The notes under the pieces: model-generated
The model's input: the letters and a program-made list of their open reading frames with translations, nothing else
Told to the model about the DNA's origin: nothing
Databases searched by the model: none
Assembly (NCBI GenBank): GCA_001403755.1
Contig: CYUH01000014.1
Span: forward strand, 310,001-374,000
DNA from: Chryseobacterium senegalense
GTDB lineage: Bacteria; Bacteroidota; Bacteroidia; Flavobacteriales; Weeksellaceae
Length of the DNA stretch: 64,000 nt
Reading direction: 5' to 3'
Made by a program: the position numbers and the translations under genes
Shown: positions 51,503-60,416 of the stretch, piece after piece
Position numbering within the stretch: the first letter of the stretch is position 1
Layout of the letters: the number at the start of each line of letters is the position of its first letter

Positions 51503-51934
51503 TTATCTGGTTGCGTTTGCAGTCCAAGTTTTTCCATCTGCAATGTATAAAATCTTCAACTCATTGTTGTCGATTCTAATATAAGAGGTTGCGGTAGATC
51601 CCACCATCACCAAAACGTTGTCACCGCTTTTCTCGAATTCTATTCCATTAAGATCAGGAATTGAATCGGAAAATCTGAAGTTGTATTTGGTTCCGCTCGC
51701 GATTTTAGTGACGAATACACTTCCGTTGTCTTTGCTGATTGTGTTGGATCCGTCGTTGTAACTAATGCTTCCCGTATAAGTCCCAGCAAAGAAATCATTG
51801 TCAGCAGGATCATCGTCGCGGCTACAAGAACTTAATGAAAACACAGAAAATACCAAAAGGAATAATGCGATTAATTTTGCAGTTCCTTTGAAAATTGAAT
51901 TTCGAGTTTGTTTTTTTTGAAAAGTAGATTCCAT
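51503..51934 (-). CDS. Small lipoprotein, function unknown
   Basis: A 143-residue predicted lipoprotein. The chosen start (51934, MESTFQKKQT) gives a basic n-region, a hydrophobic core and lipobox Cys37 in FSLSSC. Earlier in-frame starts would add 25 residues with no signal-like features. The mature domain (about 48-143) is beta-rich: FFAGTYTGSISYNDGSN, KYNFRFSDSIPDLNGIEFE and a final ADGKTWTANATR. It resembles small lipocalin/calycin-like lipoproteins of Bacteroidetes, but I cannot name a family. It is a single-gene unit closed by a strong hairpin. Confidence 0.65.
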   Translation of the reverse strand: MESTFQKKQTRNSIFKGTAKLIALFLLVFSVFSLSSCSRDDDPADNDFFAGTYTGSISYNDGSNTISKDNGSVFVTKIASGTKYNFRFSDSIPDLNGIEFEKSGDNVLVMVGSTATSYIRIDNNELKILYIADGKTWTANATR

Positions 51935-52113
51935 AATATTTTTTTTAAGTTGATAAATGGAGGTTTTCAAACATTGTGCCATGAAATCATAATCGGTTTG
52001 TTTTAACATTTATTAAGCATTTTTGTCATTATGGAAGATTATAGTTTAAAAAGAAGCGTGTAATTTATGTTTTATGCAATTCACAATAAAAAACAAAACT
52101 CGAAAATAAAACG

Positions 52114-52121
52114 TAAATTTG
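52114..52121 (+). promoter_or_regulatory. -7 element of mfd
   Basis: TAAATTTG, giving a transcript that begins just before the hairpin at 52134-52158. Confidence 0.45.
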
Positions 52122-52133
52122 TCCTCAGAAAAA

Positions 52134-52158
52134 CGGTTTCGGAATTATCCCGAAATCG
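52134..52158 (+). promoter_or_regulatory. Leader hairpin upstream of mfd
   Basis: 9-bp stem (52134-52142 with 52150-52158, one G-T pair), followed by CTTTTGTTG. It lies in the mfd 5' leader and looks like a weak attenuator or a 5' stabilising hairpin. Confidence 0.4.
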
Positions 52159-52187
52159 CTTTTGTTGTTTATAATTAATGATAAAAA

Positions 52188-55100
52188 ATGCAGTTAAAAT
52201 CCATCAATGAGACATTTCTTCCCGATATGTTGCGCAATGAATTCGGTAAAGAAATCTTCAGTAATCTAGATCAATATTCGCATATTTCGGTGAAAGGTTT
52301 TGCAGGATCTGCACCTTCCGTTTTTACTGCCGAATTGTTTCTGTCTCAGCAAAAGACGATTCTTTTTCTTATTGAAGACAAGGAAGAGGCGCTTTATATC
52401 ACCGCAGAAATGGAGGATTTGCTGGGAAAAGAAAACGTGCTGTATTTTCCGGCAACTCATCTGGAGCCTTATCAAATCGAGAAAACTCAAAACGCAAATC
52501 TTGTCCTAAGGACTGAAGTTCTAAATAAATTAAACTCCGGAAAAAAACCTAAAGTCATCGTTGCAGGATTTTCAGCTTTGGCGGAAAAAGTATTGAAAAA
52601 GGAAGATTTTAAAGCAATTTCTCATCAGATAAAAGTCGGCGAAAGTCTGGATTTCGATTTCACCGAAGAGCTTTTACACCAGTTCGGATTTACTTTGACG
52701 GATTTTGTTTCCGAGCCGGGCGAATTCTCGGTTCGAGGCGGAATTGTTGATGTTTTTTCGTATTCCAATGAAGAGCCTTATCGGATTACATTTTTCGGAA
52801 ATGAAATTGAAAGCATTAAAACTTTTAATATCGAAACGCAACTTACCAATGGAAAAATAAACGAATTTCAGTTGGTTTCTAATATGAATTTTGCGGTTTC
52901 GGGTAGCAAGGTTTCTTTCTTCGAATTGTTGCCAAAAGACAGTTTGGTAGTCTCCAAAAATGCATTTCTCGGATTTCGGAAAACGAAAGATTTTTATGAA
53001 AAAGCGGGTGAAAAATATGGATCATTAAGCAAAGAGATCAGTCATAGAAAACCCGAGGAGCTGTTTGTTTCGGAAGAAGTTTTGATGGCGGATTACCAAA
53101 AATTCAAAAGCATTGATTTTACCATTAATGCATTGAAATTTGATGGATTAATTGTTCAAGAAGTCGAGCTTAACCAAACGCAACAGCCAACTTTCAATAA
53201 AAATTTCGAATTTTTGATTGACGATTTAAATGAGAAAAAAGATGCCGGTTTTGATGTATGGATTTCATTTTCCACCGAGAAGCAGAAAGAGCGTTTGAAA
53301 GCAATCTTTGAAGAAATCGGAGCTGTTGGCGAGGATCAAAAAATCCCTTTCAAATCCTTCAAATCCGAACTTCATGAGGGTTTTGTAGATGTAGATCATC
53401 GCATTTCGGTGTACACCGATCATCAGATTTTCGACCGTTACCAAAGATTTAAAGCGAAAAATACCTTTGCAAAATCCGAACAGCTTACGCTGAAAGATTT
53501 AATGCAGATGAAAGTTGGCGATTTCATTACTCACATCGATCACGGCATCGGAAAATTCATGGGTTTGGTGAAAGTGAACAACAATGGAAAAGTTCAGGAA
53601 TGTTTCAAATTGGTTTATAAAAACGGCGATTTGCTTTATGTTTCGATTCATTCCTTACATAAAATTTCCAAATACAACGGTCCCGATGGGCGAGAAATTG
53701 TGCTCAGTAAACTCGGTTCTCCGGCTTGGAAAAATTTAAAACAGAAAACCAAAGCCAAGGTTAAGCAAATTGCTTTTGACCTCATCAAGCTTTACGCAAA
53801 AAGAAAAACAGCGAAAGGTTTTGCTTTTGCTCCCGATTCTTATCTGCAAAATGAGTTAGAAGCGAGTTTTCTTTACGAAGATACTCCGGATCAGGAAAAG
53901 GCGACCTTAGACGTAAAAAAAGACATGGAAAACGATACCGTGATGGATCGTTTGATCTGCGGAGATGTAGGTTTTGGGAAAACGGAAATTGCAGTGAGAG
54001 CCGCTTTTAAAGCAGCAACAGACGGAAAGCAAGTTGCGATTTTGGTGCCGACTACCATTTTGGCTTTTCAGCATTACCGAAGTTTCAAGGAGCGTTTGAA
54101 AGATTTTCCGGTGAATATCTCTTATTTGAATCGTTTCCGGACCGCAAAACAGAAAGCTGAAACTTTAAAAGGCCTTGAAGAAGGGAAAATCGATATTGTC
54201 ATCGGAACGCATCAGTTGGTTGGAAGTAGCGTAAAATTTAAAGATCTCGGATTATTAATCATCGATGAAGAACATAAATTCGGAGTTTCTGTAAAGGACA
54301 AGCTCAAAACTTTAAAAAATAATATTGATACATTAACGCTTACTGCAACACCGATTCCGAGAACTTTACAATTCTCATTAATGGCTGCACGGGATTTATC
54401 GGTGATTAAAACGCCACCGCCAAACAGGCAACCCGTTGATACGAGTATTATAGGTTTTAATGAGGAAATCATCAGAGATGCAGTTTCTTACGAACTTCAG
54501 CGCGATGGACAGGTTTATTTCATCAATAATCGAATTGAAAACCTGAAAGATATTGCAGGTTTAATCCAAAGATTAGTTCCAGATGCAAGAGTAATTACCG
54601 GTCATGGACAAATGGAAGGGAAACAATTGGAGCGCAATGTCCTCGATTTTATGGAAGGCAAATACGATGTTTTGGTTTCCACCACGATTGTGGAAAGTGG
54701 AGTAGATGTGCCGAACGCAAACACGATTTTCATCAATGATGCGCAACGTTTTGGGATGGCGGATCTGCACCAAATGCGCGGAAGAGTGGGGCGAAGCAAC
54801 AGGAAAGCGTTTTGTTATCTGATTACGCCTCCTTTTGATCTGATGACTTCGGATGCGAGAAAAAGGTTGGAAGCGATTGAGCAATTTTCGGATTTGGGAA
54901 GTGGTTTCCAAATTGCGATGAAAGACTTGGAAATCCGAGGAGCAGGCGATTTGCTGGGTGGCGAACAAAGTGGTTTCATCAACGAAATGGGATTTGATAC
55001 GTACCAAAAGATCATGCAGGAAGCGTTGGAAGAACTTCAGAATGATGAAGAATTCAGCAATTTGTTTGATAATGAAGAAGACCGCAAAAAACTCTTTAAA

Positions 55101-55571
55101 TCGACTAAAGAAGTGAATATTGATACCGATTTGGAATTGATGTTACCTGATTCTTACGTTCAAAGTATTGAAGAAAGATTGTCGCTGTACCAAAAATTGG
55201 CAGAAATTCAAAGTAAAGAAGATCTTAAGAAGTTTGAAAATGAATTAGAAGATCGTTTCGGAAAACTGCCAACTGAAGCGCAAAATCTATTGAAAAGTGT
55301 TGAACTGAAATGGATTGCCGCAGAAATTGGCTTCGATAAAATTGTGGTGAAGAACGGAATTTTCCTCGGATATTTCCCACCTAATCCTCAGGATAAATTC
55401 TACCAAAGTGATAAATTTAAACATCTAATTTCTTATTTAAGCCAGAATCCGCAAGAAGCCACTTTGAAAGAAAAACAATCTGCAGAGGGCAGCCAGCTGA
55501 TGATGAGAAAAGAAAATTTGCAACACGTCGATGAAGTGAATGCAGTTTTGGAGCGTATCATAACCAATTAA
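52188..55571 (+). CDS. mfd: Transcription-repair coupling factor Mfd
   Basis: Removes RNA polymerase stalled at DNA lesions and recruits UvrA. It is 1127 residues. N-terminal UvrB-homology domains (about 1-350, including FTLTDFVSEPGEFSVRGGIVD), the RNA-polymerase-interacting domain (about 445-510, MKVGDFITHIDHGIGKFMGL), a RecG-type translocase with Walker A GDVGFGKTE (592-600), IIDEEHKFGV and TATPIPRTL, a TRG motif region, and a C-terminal domain (about 970-1110). All parts are present. Downstream pth lies 136 nt away. Confidence 0.97.
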   Translation: MQLKSINETFLPDMLRNEFGKEIFSNLDQYSHISVKGFAGSAPSVFTAELFLSQQKTILFLIEDKEEALYITAEMEDLLGKENVLYFPATHLEPYQIEKTQNANLVLRTEVLNKLNSGKKPKVIVAGFSALAEKVLKKEDFKAISHQIKVGESLDFDFTEELLHQFGFTLTDFVSEPGEFSVRGGIVDVFSYSNEEPYRITFFGNEIESIKTFNIETQLTNGKINEFQLVSNMNFAVSGSKVSFFELLPKDSLVVSKNAFLGFRKTKDFYEKAGEKYGSLSKEISHRKPEELFVSEEVLMADYQKFKSIDFTINALKFDGLIVQEVELNQTQQPTFNKNFEFLIDDLNEKKDAGFDVWISFSTEKQKERLKAIFEEIGAVGEDQKIPFKSFKSELHEGFVDVDHRISVYTDHQIFDRYQRFKAKNTFAKSEQLTLKDLMQMKVGDFITHIDHGIGKFMGLVKVNNNGKVQECFKLVYKNGDLLYVSIHSLHKISKYNGPDGREIVLSKLGSPAWKNLKQKTKAKVKQIAFDLIKLYAKRKTAKGFAFAPDSYLQNELEASFLYEDTPDQEKATLDVKKDMENDTVMDRLICGDVGFGKTEIAVRAAFKAATDGKQVAILVPTTILAFQHYRSFKERLKDFPVNISYLNRFRTAKQKAETLKGLEEGKIDIVIGTHQLVGSSVKFKDLGLLIIDEEHKFGVSVKDKLKTLKNNIDTLTLTATPIPRTLQFSLMAARDLSVIKTPPPNRQPVDTSIIGFNEEIIRDAVSYELQRDGQVYFINNRIENLKDIAGLIQRLVPDARVITGHGQMEGKQLERNVLDFMEGKYDVLVSTTIVESGVDVPNANTIFINDAQRFGMADLHQMRGRVGRSNRKAFCYLITPPFDLMTSDARKRLEAIEQFSDLGSGFQIAMKDLEIRGAGDLLGGEQSGFINEMGFDTYQKIMQEALEELQNDEEFSNLFDNEEDRKKLFKSTKEVNIDTDLELMLPDSYVQSIEERLSLYQKLAEIQSKEDLKKFENELEDRFGKLPTEAQNLLKSVELKWIAAEIGFDKIVVKNGIFLGYFPPNPQDKFYQSDKFKHLISYLSQNPQEATLKEKQSAEGSQLMMRKENLQHVDEVNAVLERIITN

Positions 55572-55707
55572 TGGAGTAAAATCGGTTTTCGAAAAAGGAT
55601 TACTTTTGTTGAATTTCATGGTAAAATGAGCTTTTTGCCATCAAAAACGGATACAAATTCCCACAAAGAATCATTTTTGGAACTTTAACATAAATTAAAT
55701 TATTGTC

Positions 55708-56271
55708 ATGAAATACCTGATTGTAGGTTTAGGAAATAAAGGAGATGAATACACGGAAACGCGCCACAACATTGGTTTCAAAGTTGCGGATAAAATAGCG
55801 GAAACGCTGGAAGTTCCTTTTAAATCTTCCAATTTTGGTCTCGTAGCAGAAGGGAAATATAAAGGTCGAAAAGTTTTTGTTTTGAAGCCCGATACGTATA
55901 TGAATCTTTCGGGGAATGCGGTGAAATTTTGGCTTCAGAAAGAGAAAATTCCGGTGGAAAATTTAATGATTGTAACTGATGATCTATCGTTGCCGTTTGG
56001 AACTTTAAGGATGAAAATGAAAGGTTCGGATGCCGGACACAATGGTTTGAAAAGCATCCAAGAACAGTTGCAAACGCAGAATTATCCACGGTTAAGATTT
56101 GGAATTTCCGCTGAATTTGCTGAAGGGAAACAAGTAGATTATGTTTTAGGAAAATGGAACGAAGTAGAAAAAGAAAAACTTCCCGAAAGAATCGAGAAGT
56201 TTTCTAAAGCATGTCTTTCTTTTGTTTTCGCGGGAATTCAAAATGCCATGACAGGGTTCAACGGGAAATAG
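55708..56271 (+). CDS. pth: Peptidyl-tRNA hydrolase
   Basis: Recycles peptidyl-tRNA released from stalled ribosomes. It is 187 residues. Signature YLIVGLGNKGDEYTETRHNIGF (split 3-12 and 13-24) contains the catalytic His20 and Asn10, with KPDTYMNLSGNAV and the Asp in VTDDLSLPFGTLRMKMKGSDAGHNGL in the active cleft. Its stop codon is 5 nt from the stop of the convergent carbonic anhydrase gene, leaving no room for a terminator. Confidence 0.96.
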   Translation: MKYLIVGLGNKGDEYTETRHNIGFKVADKIAETLEVPFKSSNFGLVAEGKYKGRKVFVLKPDTYMNLSGNAVKFWLQKEKIPVENLMIVTDDLSLPFGTLRMKMKGSDAGHNGLKSIQEQLQTQNYPRLRFGISAEFAEGKQVDYVLGKWNEVEKEKLPERIEKFSKACLSFVFAGIQNAMTGFNGK

Positions 56272-56276
56272 AATTT

Positions 56277-56912
56277 CTATAACCAGGTTACCACGCCACT
56301 TTCTACGCAGTAATTGGCGCCAACGATTTTTATTTGGCCCTCATCTTCCATTTTGCTCAAAGTGGAACTTTGCTTGCGGATTTCCGAAATCGCGTTTTTG
56401 ATGTTGCAGATATTCAGTCTTTCGAGCAAATCTTCGTTTGATGAGGATCTTTCTTCATCTTCTTTGATCACATGATTGATGCAGTTATCGAATCTCCCGA
56501 TCAGGTGATTGAGGTTTTCCATGCCCAGGTTTTCTATCTTCGCAGCATCCAGACCGCCTTTCAATGCTCCACATTTGGAATGTCCTAAAACGACAACCAA
56601 TTTCGCTCCGGCAACATTACATCCGAATTCCATCGATCCTAAAATATCTTGGTTGACGAAGTTTCCGGCAATTCTCACGCTGAAAATATCGCCCAAACCT
56701 TGGTCAAATATCAGTTCGGCAGAAGTTCTGCTGTCGATGCAGCTTAATATTACAGCAAAAGGCCACTGTCCGCTTCGGGTATCGTTTACTTGCTCCAATA
56801 AATTTCTGTTGACCTTTAAATTATGTACAAATCTTTGGTTGCCTTCCTTCAAAAATTGAAGGGCTTTTTCTGGAGTTGTGGTAGATTGTGTTTCTAGCGT
56901 ATGTGCTTTCAT
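56277..56912 (-). CDS. Beta-carbonic anhydrase (second copy)
   Basis: Zinc enzyme that interconverts CO2 and bicarbonate. It is 211 residues with no signal peptide. The zinc ligands are Cys58 (SCIDSR), His111 and Cys114 (LGHSKCGALKGG), with the Asp60/Arg62 dyad in SCIDSR. It differs from the copy at 59019 (ACHYGCGGVK-type) and belongs to another beta-CA clade. It follows the SulP transporter gene by 29 nt on the same strand, suggesting a bicarbonate uptake and hydration unit. Confidence 0.93.
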   Translation of the reverse strand: MKAHTLETQSTTTPEKALQFLKEGNQRFVHNLKVNRNLLEQVNDTRSGQWPFAVILSCIDSRTSAELIFDQGLGDIFSVRIAGNFVNQDILGSMEFGCNVAGAKLVVVLGHSKCGALKGGLDAAKIENLGMENLNHLIGRFDNCINHVIKEDEERSSSNEDLLERLNICNIKNAISEIRKQSSTLSKMEDEGQIKIVGANYCVESGVVTWL

Positions 56913-56941
56913 TTTCTTTTCTTTTTTTATTAATGGTTTAA

Positions 56942-58537
56942 TTAAATTGCACGTCGGTGTGCAACGATGATGTGAGAATCACTGTCTTCAGCATATTCTT
57001 TGTAGGAAGTTTTGAAGCCAACTAGTTGTACTTCGATATCATCCTCTTTCGCTCTAATATTTGCAAATTCCTGAATCATTTCCACAATATCGGTTGCGAT
57101 GTAAGAAGTGGAGCTCGCATCAATACAAACTTTAGAGTTAGGTTTCACGTTTTTAAGAGTTTTTTTAATGGCAGCTTTGTTCAGGAAGGAAACTTCTTCG
57201 GACAGTTTGATGGTGATATCGTCCGCATCATCTAGTTCCTCGCGGCTTAAATAATATGCACGTTTCATATTTCCTTGAAGTATATAGAATATAGAAATAA
57301 GTAGACCGATTCCAACTCCTTTTAATAAATCCAATGAAACAACTGCGATAATGGTAGCGATAAACGGAATAAACTGATACTTTCCTTTATGCCAAAAATG
57401 CATGATGGTAGCAGGTTTCGCAAGTTTGTATCCTACTAAGATCAACACTGCAGCCAAAGTAGCTAAAGGAATTAAATTTAAAATGAAAGGAATAGTAAGC
57501 ACACAGATTAATAGAAGCGCACCATGAATCATTGTAGAAAGTTTGGAAGTCGCTCCCGAATTTGCGTTGGCAGAGCTTCTCACCACAACGGAAGTCATTG
57601 GTAAGCCACCGATTGCTGAACTGATGAGGTTTCCAATACCTTGAGCGCGAAGCTCGAGATTGGTATCGGTAATTCTTCTGTGAGAATCCAATCGGTCCGA
57701 AGCTTCGATACAAAGGAGGGTTTCAATGGAAGCGACAATTGCGATCGTTGCTCCAACAATCCAAACTTTTGGGTTTAAAAATCCTCCAAGATCAGGGAAC
57801 ACGATCATGTTTTTAAAATCATCAACACTTTGCGGAACGGGTAAAGAAACTAAATGATCTGCACCAATTGCTAAGGAACTTCCTGTGATTTTAAAAATGT
57901 AATTGAGTGAGATTCCTGCGACCACCGCAACTAAAGCACCGGGAACCATTTTGATTCTCTTCAGTGCAGGAACTTTGTCCCAAGCGATAAGAATCGCCAC
58001 CGAAACTAAAGTAACGATCACAGCTCCCGGATGAATTGCGGAAAATAATTCAGTGAAATAATTCAGGTTAAATCCGTTGGCAAACAGCGTTTCGTTTCCT
58101 TCGAAATCTTTGTCATAACCTAACGCGTGAGGAATTTGTGTAAGGATAATAATGATTCCAATTCCGGCAAGCATCCCTTCGATAACGTTAGTCGGGAAGT
58201 AGTTCGAAATGCTTCCCGCACGGATAAATCCTAAAATTACCTGAAGCAATCCAGCGATAATTCCGGCACATAAAAATAGCTCGAATGCGCCAAGATCGGT
58301 AATCGCGGTAAGAACAATGGCAGTTAATCCCGCCGCCGGACCAGTAACTGAAATGTTAGAGTTGCTTAAAAAACCTACGACCAAACCACCGATGATTCCG
58401 GCGATAATTCCTGATAATGGCGGAGCTCCCGAAGCGAGTGCAATTCCTAAACACAATGGAAGTGCAACTAAAAATACAACAAGTCCTGAAGGGAAATTTT
58501 CTTTAATCCCTCCAAATAGTGAGATTGTTTTTTTCAT
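56942..58537 (-). CDS. SulP-family inorganic anion transporter
   Basis: A 531-residue membrane protein with about 10-12 helices. The SulP/SLC26 core shows NFPSGLVVFLVALPLCLGIALASGAPP (in pieces), the substrate-site region SVTGPAAGLTAIV, and the helix-10 region IGGLPMTSVVVRSSANANSGATSKLS. A shortened STAS-like tail (about 440-531) contains CIDASSTSYIATDIVEMIQEF. Homologues carry sulfate or bicarbonate. Flanking by two carbonic anhydrase genes favours bicarbonate. I choose the start at 58537 (MKKTISLFGG); the 11 extra codons upstream look non-homologous. Confidence 0.88.
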   Translation of the reverse strand: MKKTISLFGGIKENFPSGLVVFLVALPLCLGIALASGAPPLSGIIAGIIGGLVVGFLSNSNISVTGPAAGLTAIVLTAITDLGAFELFLCAGIIAGLLQVILGFIRAGSISNYFPTNVIEGMLAGIGIIIILTQIPHALGYDKDFEGNETLFANGFNLNYFTELFSAIHPGAVIVTLVSVAILIAWDKVPALKRIKMVPGALVAVVAGISLNYIFKITGSSLAIGADHLVSLPVPQSVDDFKNMIVFPDLGGFLNPKVWIVGATIAIVASIETLLCIEASDRLDSHRRITDTNLELRAQGIGNLISSAIGGLPMTSVVVRSSANANSGATSKLSTMIHGALLLICVLTIPFILNLIPLATLAAVLILVGYKLAKPATIMHFWHKGKYQFIPFIATIIAVVSLDLLKGVGIGLLISIFYILQGNMKRAYYLSREELDDADDITIKLSEEVSFLNKAAIKKTLKNVKPNSKVCIDASSTSYIATDIVEMIQEFANIRAKEDDIEVQLVGFKTSYKEYAEDSDSHIIVAHRRAI

Positions 58538-58720
58538 TTTTTTATTGAAAATTGTGCTGCTAAATTGCAAGCCAATCGATTACCTACAACCCAAGTTTTA
58601 GGATTGCACAATTCAGCAAGCAACTTTATCAGCGAGTGAAAAGTAATTTTTTTAAACAAAGTCCTGGCAACAGGATATTAAATATCATGTTGAATGGCAC
58701 TTTAATTTTCGTTAAAAAAA

Positions 58721-59014
58721 TTAAGCTTCTGGAGGCGGAGAAAAGATGGTAAGAAACGGGGTCAGATGAATAGAATCATCCATTAATACAAACGATGCGT
58801 TGAGCGAATCGCCACTAAGAAATTTGATAAAATCATGAATACAAAGGGTCTTTGGAATCGTTTTCTCGTTGATCACCAAAGGCGAATGTTGGGTTTCTTC
58901 TTCGGAAATTACTACATTGGTGGTCGGCAAATCCCAATTTAAAATCGTGGCAATACTTGGTAAAGCCATGAAATTTAAAAATACCGTTAATGTAATAATA
59001 CTCCAAAGTTTCAT
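58721..59014 (-). CDS. Small exported protein of unknown function
   Basis: A 97-residue protein with an N-terminal signal or anchor (about 1-22, MKLWSIITLTVFLNFMALPS) and a short extracytoplasmic part containing NVVISEEETQHSPLVINEK, TLCIHDFIKFLSGDSL and a final FLTIFSPPPEA. No family recognised. It begins 4 nt downstream of the stop of the carbonic anhydrase gene at 59019 and lies before the SulP gene, so it is part of the same unit. It could be an accessory subunit or simply a co-transcribed neighbour. Confidence 0.6.
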   Translation of the reverse strand: MKLWSIITLTVFLNFMALPSIATILNWDLPTTNVVISEEETQHSPLVINEKTIPKTLCIHDFIKFLSGDSLNASFVLMDDSIHLTPFLTIFSPPPEA

Positions 59015-59018
59015 TTTA

Positions 59019-59699
59019 TCAAATGAAGTTTTTATTGTTTTTTCTGCTCATCACCCAGTTGGAGTTCGTCAGATTATAAATTTTCTGAATGTCTTTCAAA
59101 ATATTTTCAAAATCTATTTCTAGATCGATAATTTTTCCGGTTTTCAAATCGAAGACCCAACCGTGAACAATCGGATATTCGTCTAGCAAATATTGTTCCT
59201 GAACGACGGCCATTTTAATCACGTTGATGCATTGTTCCTGCACATTTAGCTCTACAAGCCTCTCGTAGCGCAAATTTTCATCTGCTATTGCATCGAGTTC
59301 GGTTTGGTGCAATCTGTACACATCACGAATGGTTCTTAGCCAAGGATTCAGCAAACCAAAATCTTCTGCCGTCATTGCTGCTTTTACTCCACCGCATCCA
59401 TAATGTCCACAAACGATAATGTGTTTTACCTTTAAATGTTCCACTGCATACTGAATTACCGCAGTTGAACTCATGTCTAAAGTATTTACAACATTTGCTA
59501 CGTTTCGGGTTACGAAAACTTCGCCGGGTTTCATTCCCATCATTTCCTCTGCCGAAACTCTGCTGTCGGAACAACCGATGTAAAGATATTCCGGAGTTTG
59601 CGAGGCTGAAAGGATTTTGAAAAAATCTGGATTTTCGGCCAATTTAGATTCCACCCACTTTTTATTATTATCGAAAATAACTTCATACGATTTTTTCAT
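59019..59699 (-). CDS. Beta-carbonic anhydrase (first copy)
   Basis: A 226-residue cytoplasmic beta-CA. The zinc ligands are Cys43 (GCSDSRVS), His99 and Cys102 (CGHYGCGGVKAAM), with the Asp45/Arg47 dyad. The active-site sequence matches the common Can-like clade. It is the first gene of the 59.7-56.3 kb unit: carbonic anhydrase, small exported protein, SulP, carbonic anhydrase. Its upstream promoter candidate is TACATTTG at 59781-59774, leaving a long leader of about 70 nt. Confidence 0.94.
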   Translation of the reverse strand: MKKSYEVIFDNNKKWVESKLAENPDFFKILSASQTPEYLYIGCSDSRVSAEEMMGMKPGEVFVTRNVANVVNTLDMSSTAVIQYAVEHLKVKHIIVCGHYGCGGVKAAMTAEDFGLLNPWLRTIRDVYRLHQTELDAIADENLRYERLVELNVQEQCINVIKMAVVQEQYLLDEYPIVHGWVFDLKTGKIIDLEIDFENILKDIQKIYNLTNSNWVMSRKNNKNFI

Positions 59700-59773
59700 A
59701 GCTTAATTTTTGTGGGATTATACTATTTTGTAGTTGTTATTTGCAAAAGCAATAGATGGAATCAATTATTTTG

Positions 59774-59781
59774 CAAATGTA
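59774..59781 (-). promoter_or_regulatory. -7 element of the carbonic anhydrase unit
   Basis: Minus-strand TACATTTG, about 74 nt before the ATG at 59699. No -33 element recognised. Confidence 0.35.
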
Positions 59782-59824
59782 AAGTATAGAAATTTAAATC
59801 CCGAATATTTAACAGATTTTAATA

Positions 59825-60379
59825 TTAAATTTTATTATTAATGTAGCCCAATGTCGCATTGGTATTGCTACTGATAGTTGCGGGATTGCCAATGACCATA
59901 GAATTTGCAGGAACATCGAAGTTCACATAAGCGTTCGGTGCAATCAGAACATTGTTGCCAATTGATATTTTTCCAACCAACACCGCGTTCGGACCGATCC
60001 ACACTTCATCACCAATCACGGGAACGCCTTCATTTTTGCCGCGGTTGGCCTGTGCGATGGTTACACCTTGTGCAATGTTGCAGTTCCGGCCGATTTTAGC
60101 TTTGGGATTAATAACGAGCGCGCCCCAGTGCCCCAAATAAAAACCTTCGCCAATCTGGGTTTCAGGATAGATTTGAAAGCCGTATTTTATTTGATGATGT
60201 CGCAAAACAAGCCTCCAGAATGCTCCCAGAAAAGATTTTTTTCTGTATTGCTGGCATTTTCTCAGAATGTAAATAAAGTGAAGGTTCGGATTGATGCATT
60301 TTGCCCAAATCTCCGGAGACGAAAGCATTTTGCCGCTTTCACGGTAAAAATCTTTCTGTATGATGGTGTAGTTGGACAT
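59825..60379 (-). CDS. Serine acetyltransferase-like hexapeptide-repeat transferase
   Basis: A 184-residue left-handed beta-helix acyltransferase. The N-terminal helical part is about 1-70, followed by hexapeptide repeats (about 75-165: QIGEGFYLGHWGALVINPKA, KIGRNCNIAQGV, VIGDEVWIGPNAVLVG). It is CysE-like (GHWGALVIN loop), but its setting is a polysaccharide cluster, so it may acetylate a glycan. The -7 element TAAATTTG ends 4 nt before the ATG and a TTG lies 22 nt upstream of it, inside the 3' end of the neighbouring glycosyltransferase gene. Confidence 0.85.
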   Translation of the reverse strand: MSNYTIIQKDFYRESGKMLSSPEIWAKCINPNLHFIYILRKCQQYRKKSFLGAFWRLVLRHHQIKYGFQIYPETQIGEGFYLGHWGALVINPKAKIGRNCNIAQGVTIAQANRGKNEGVPVIGDEVWIGPNAVLVGKISIGNNVLIAPNAYVNFDVPANSMVIGNPATISSNTNATLGYINNKI

Positions 60380-60383
60380 AACG

Positions 60384-60416
60384 CAAATTTAAGTGAAAGG
60401 TTTTAAAGATCATCAA
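60384..60416 (-). promoter_or_regulatory. Promoter of the CysE-like gene, predicted leaderless
   Basis: Minus-strand TTG (60416-60414), 22-nt spacer, TAAATTTG (60391-60384), 4-nt spacer CGTT, then ATG at 60379. Confidence 0.5.
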
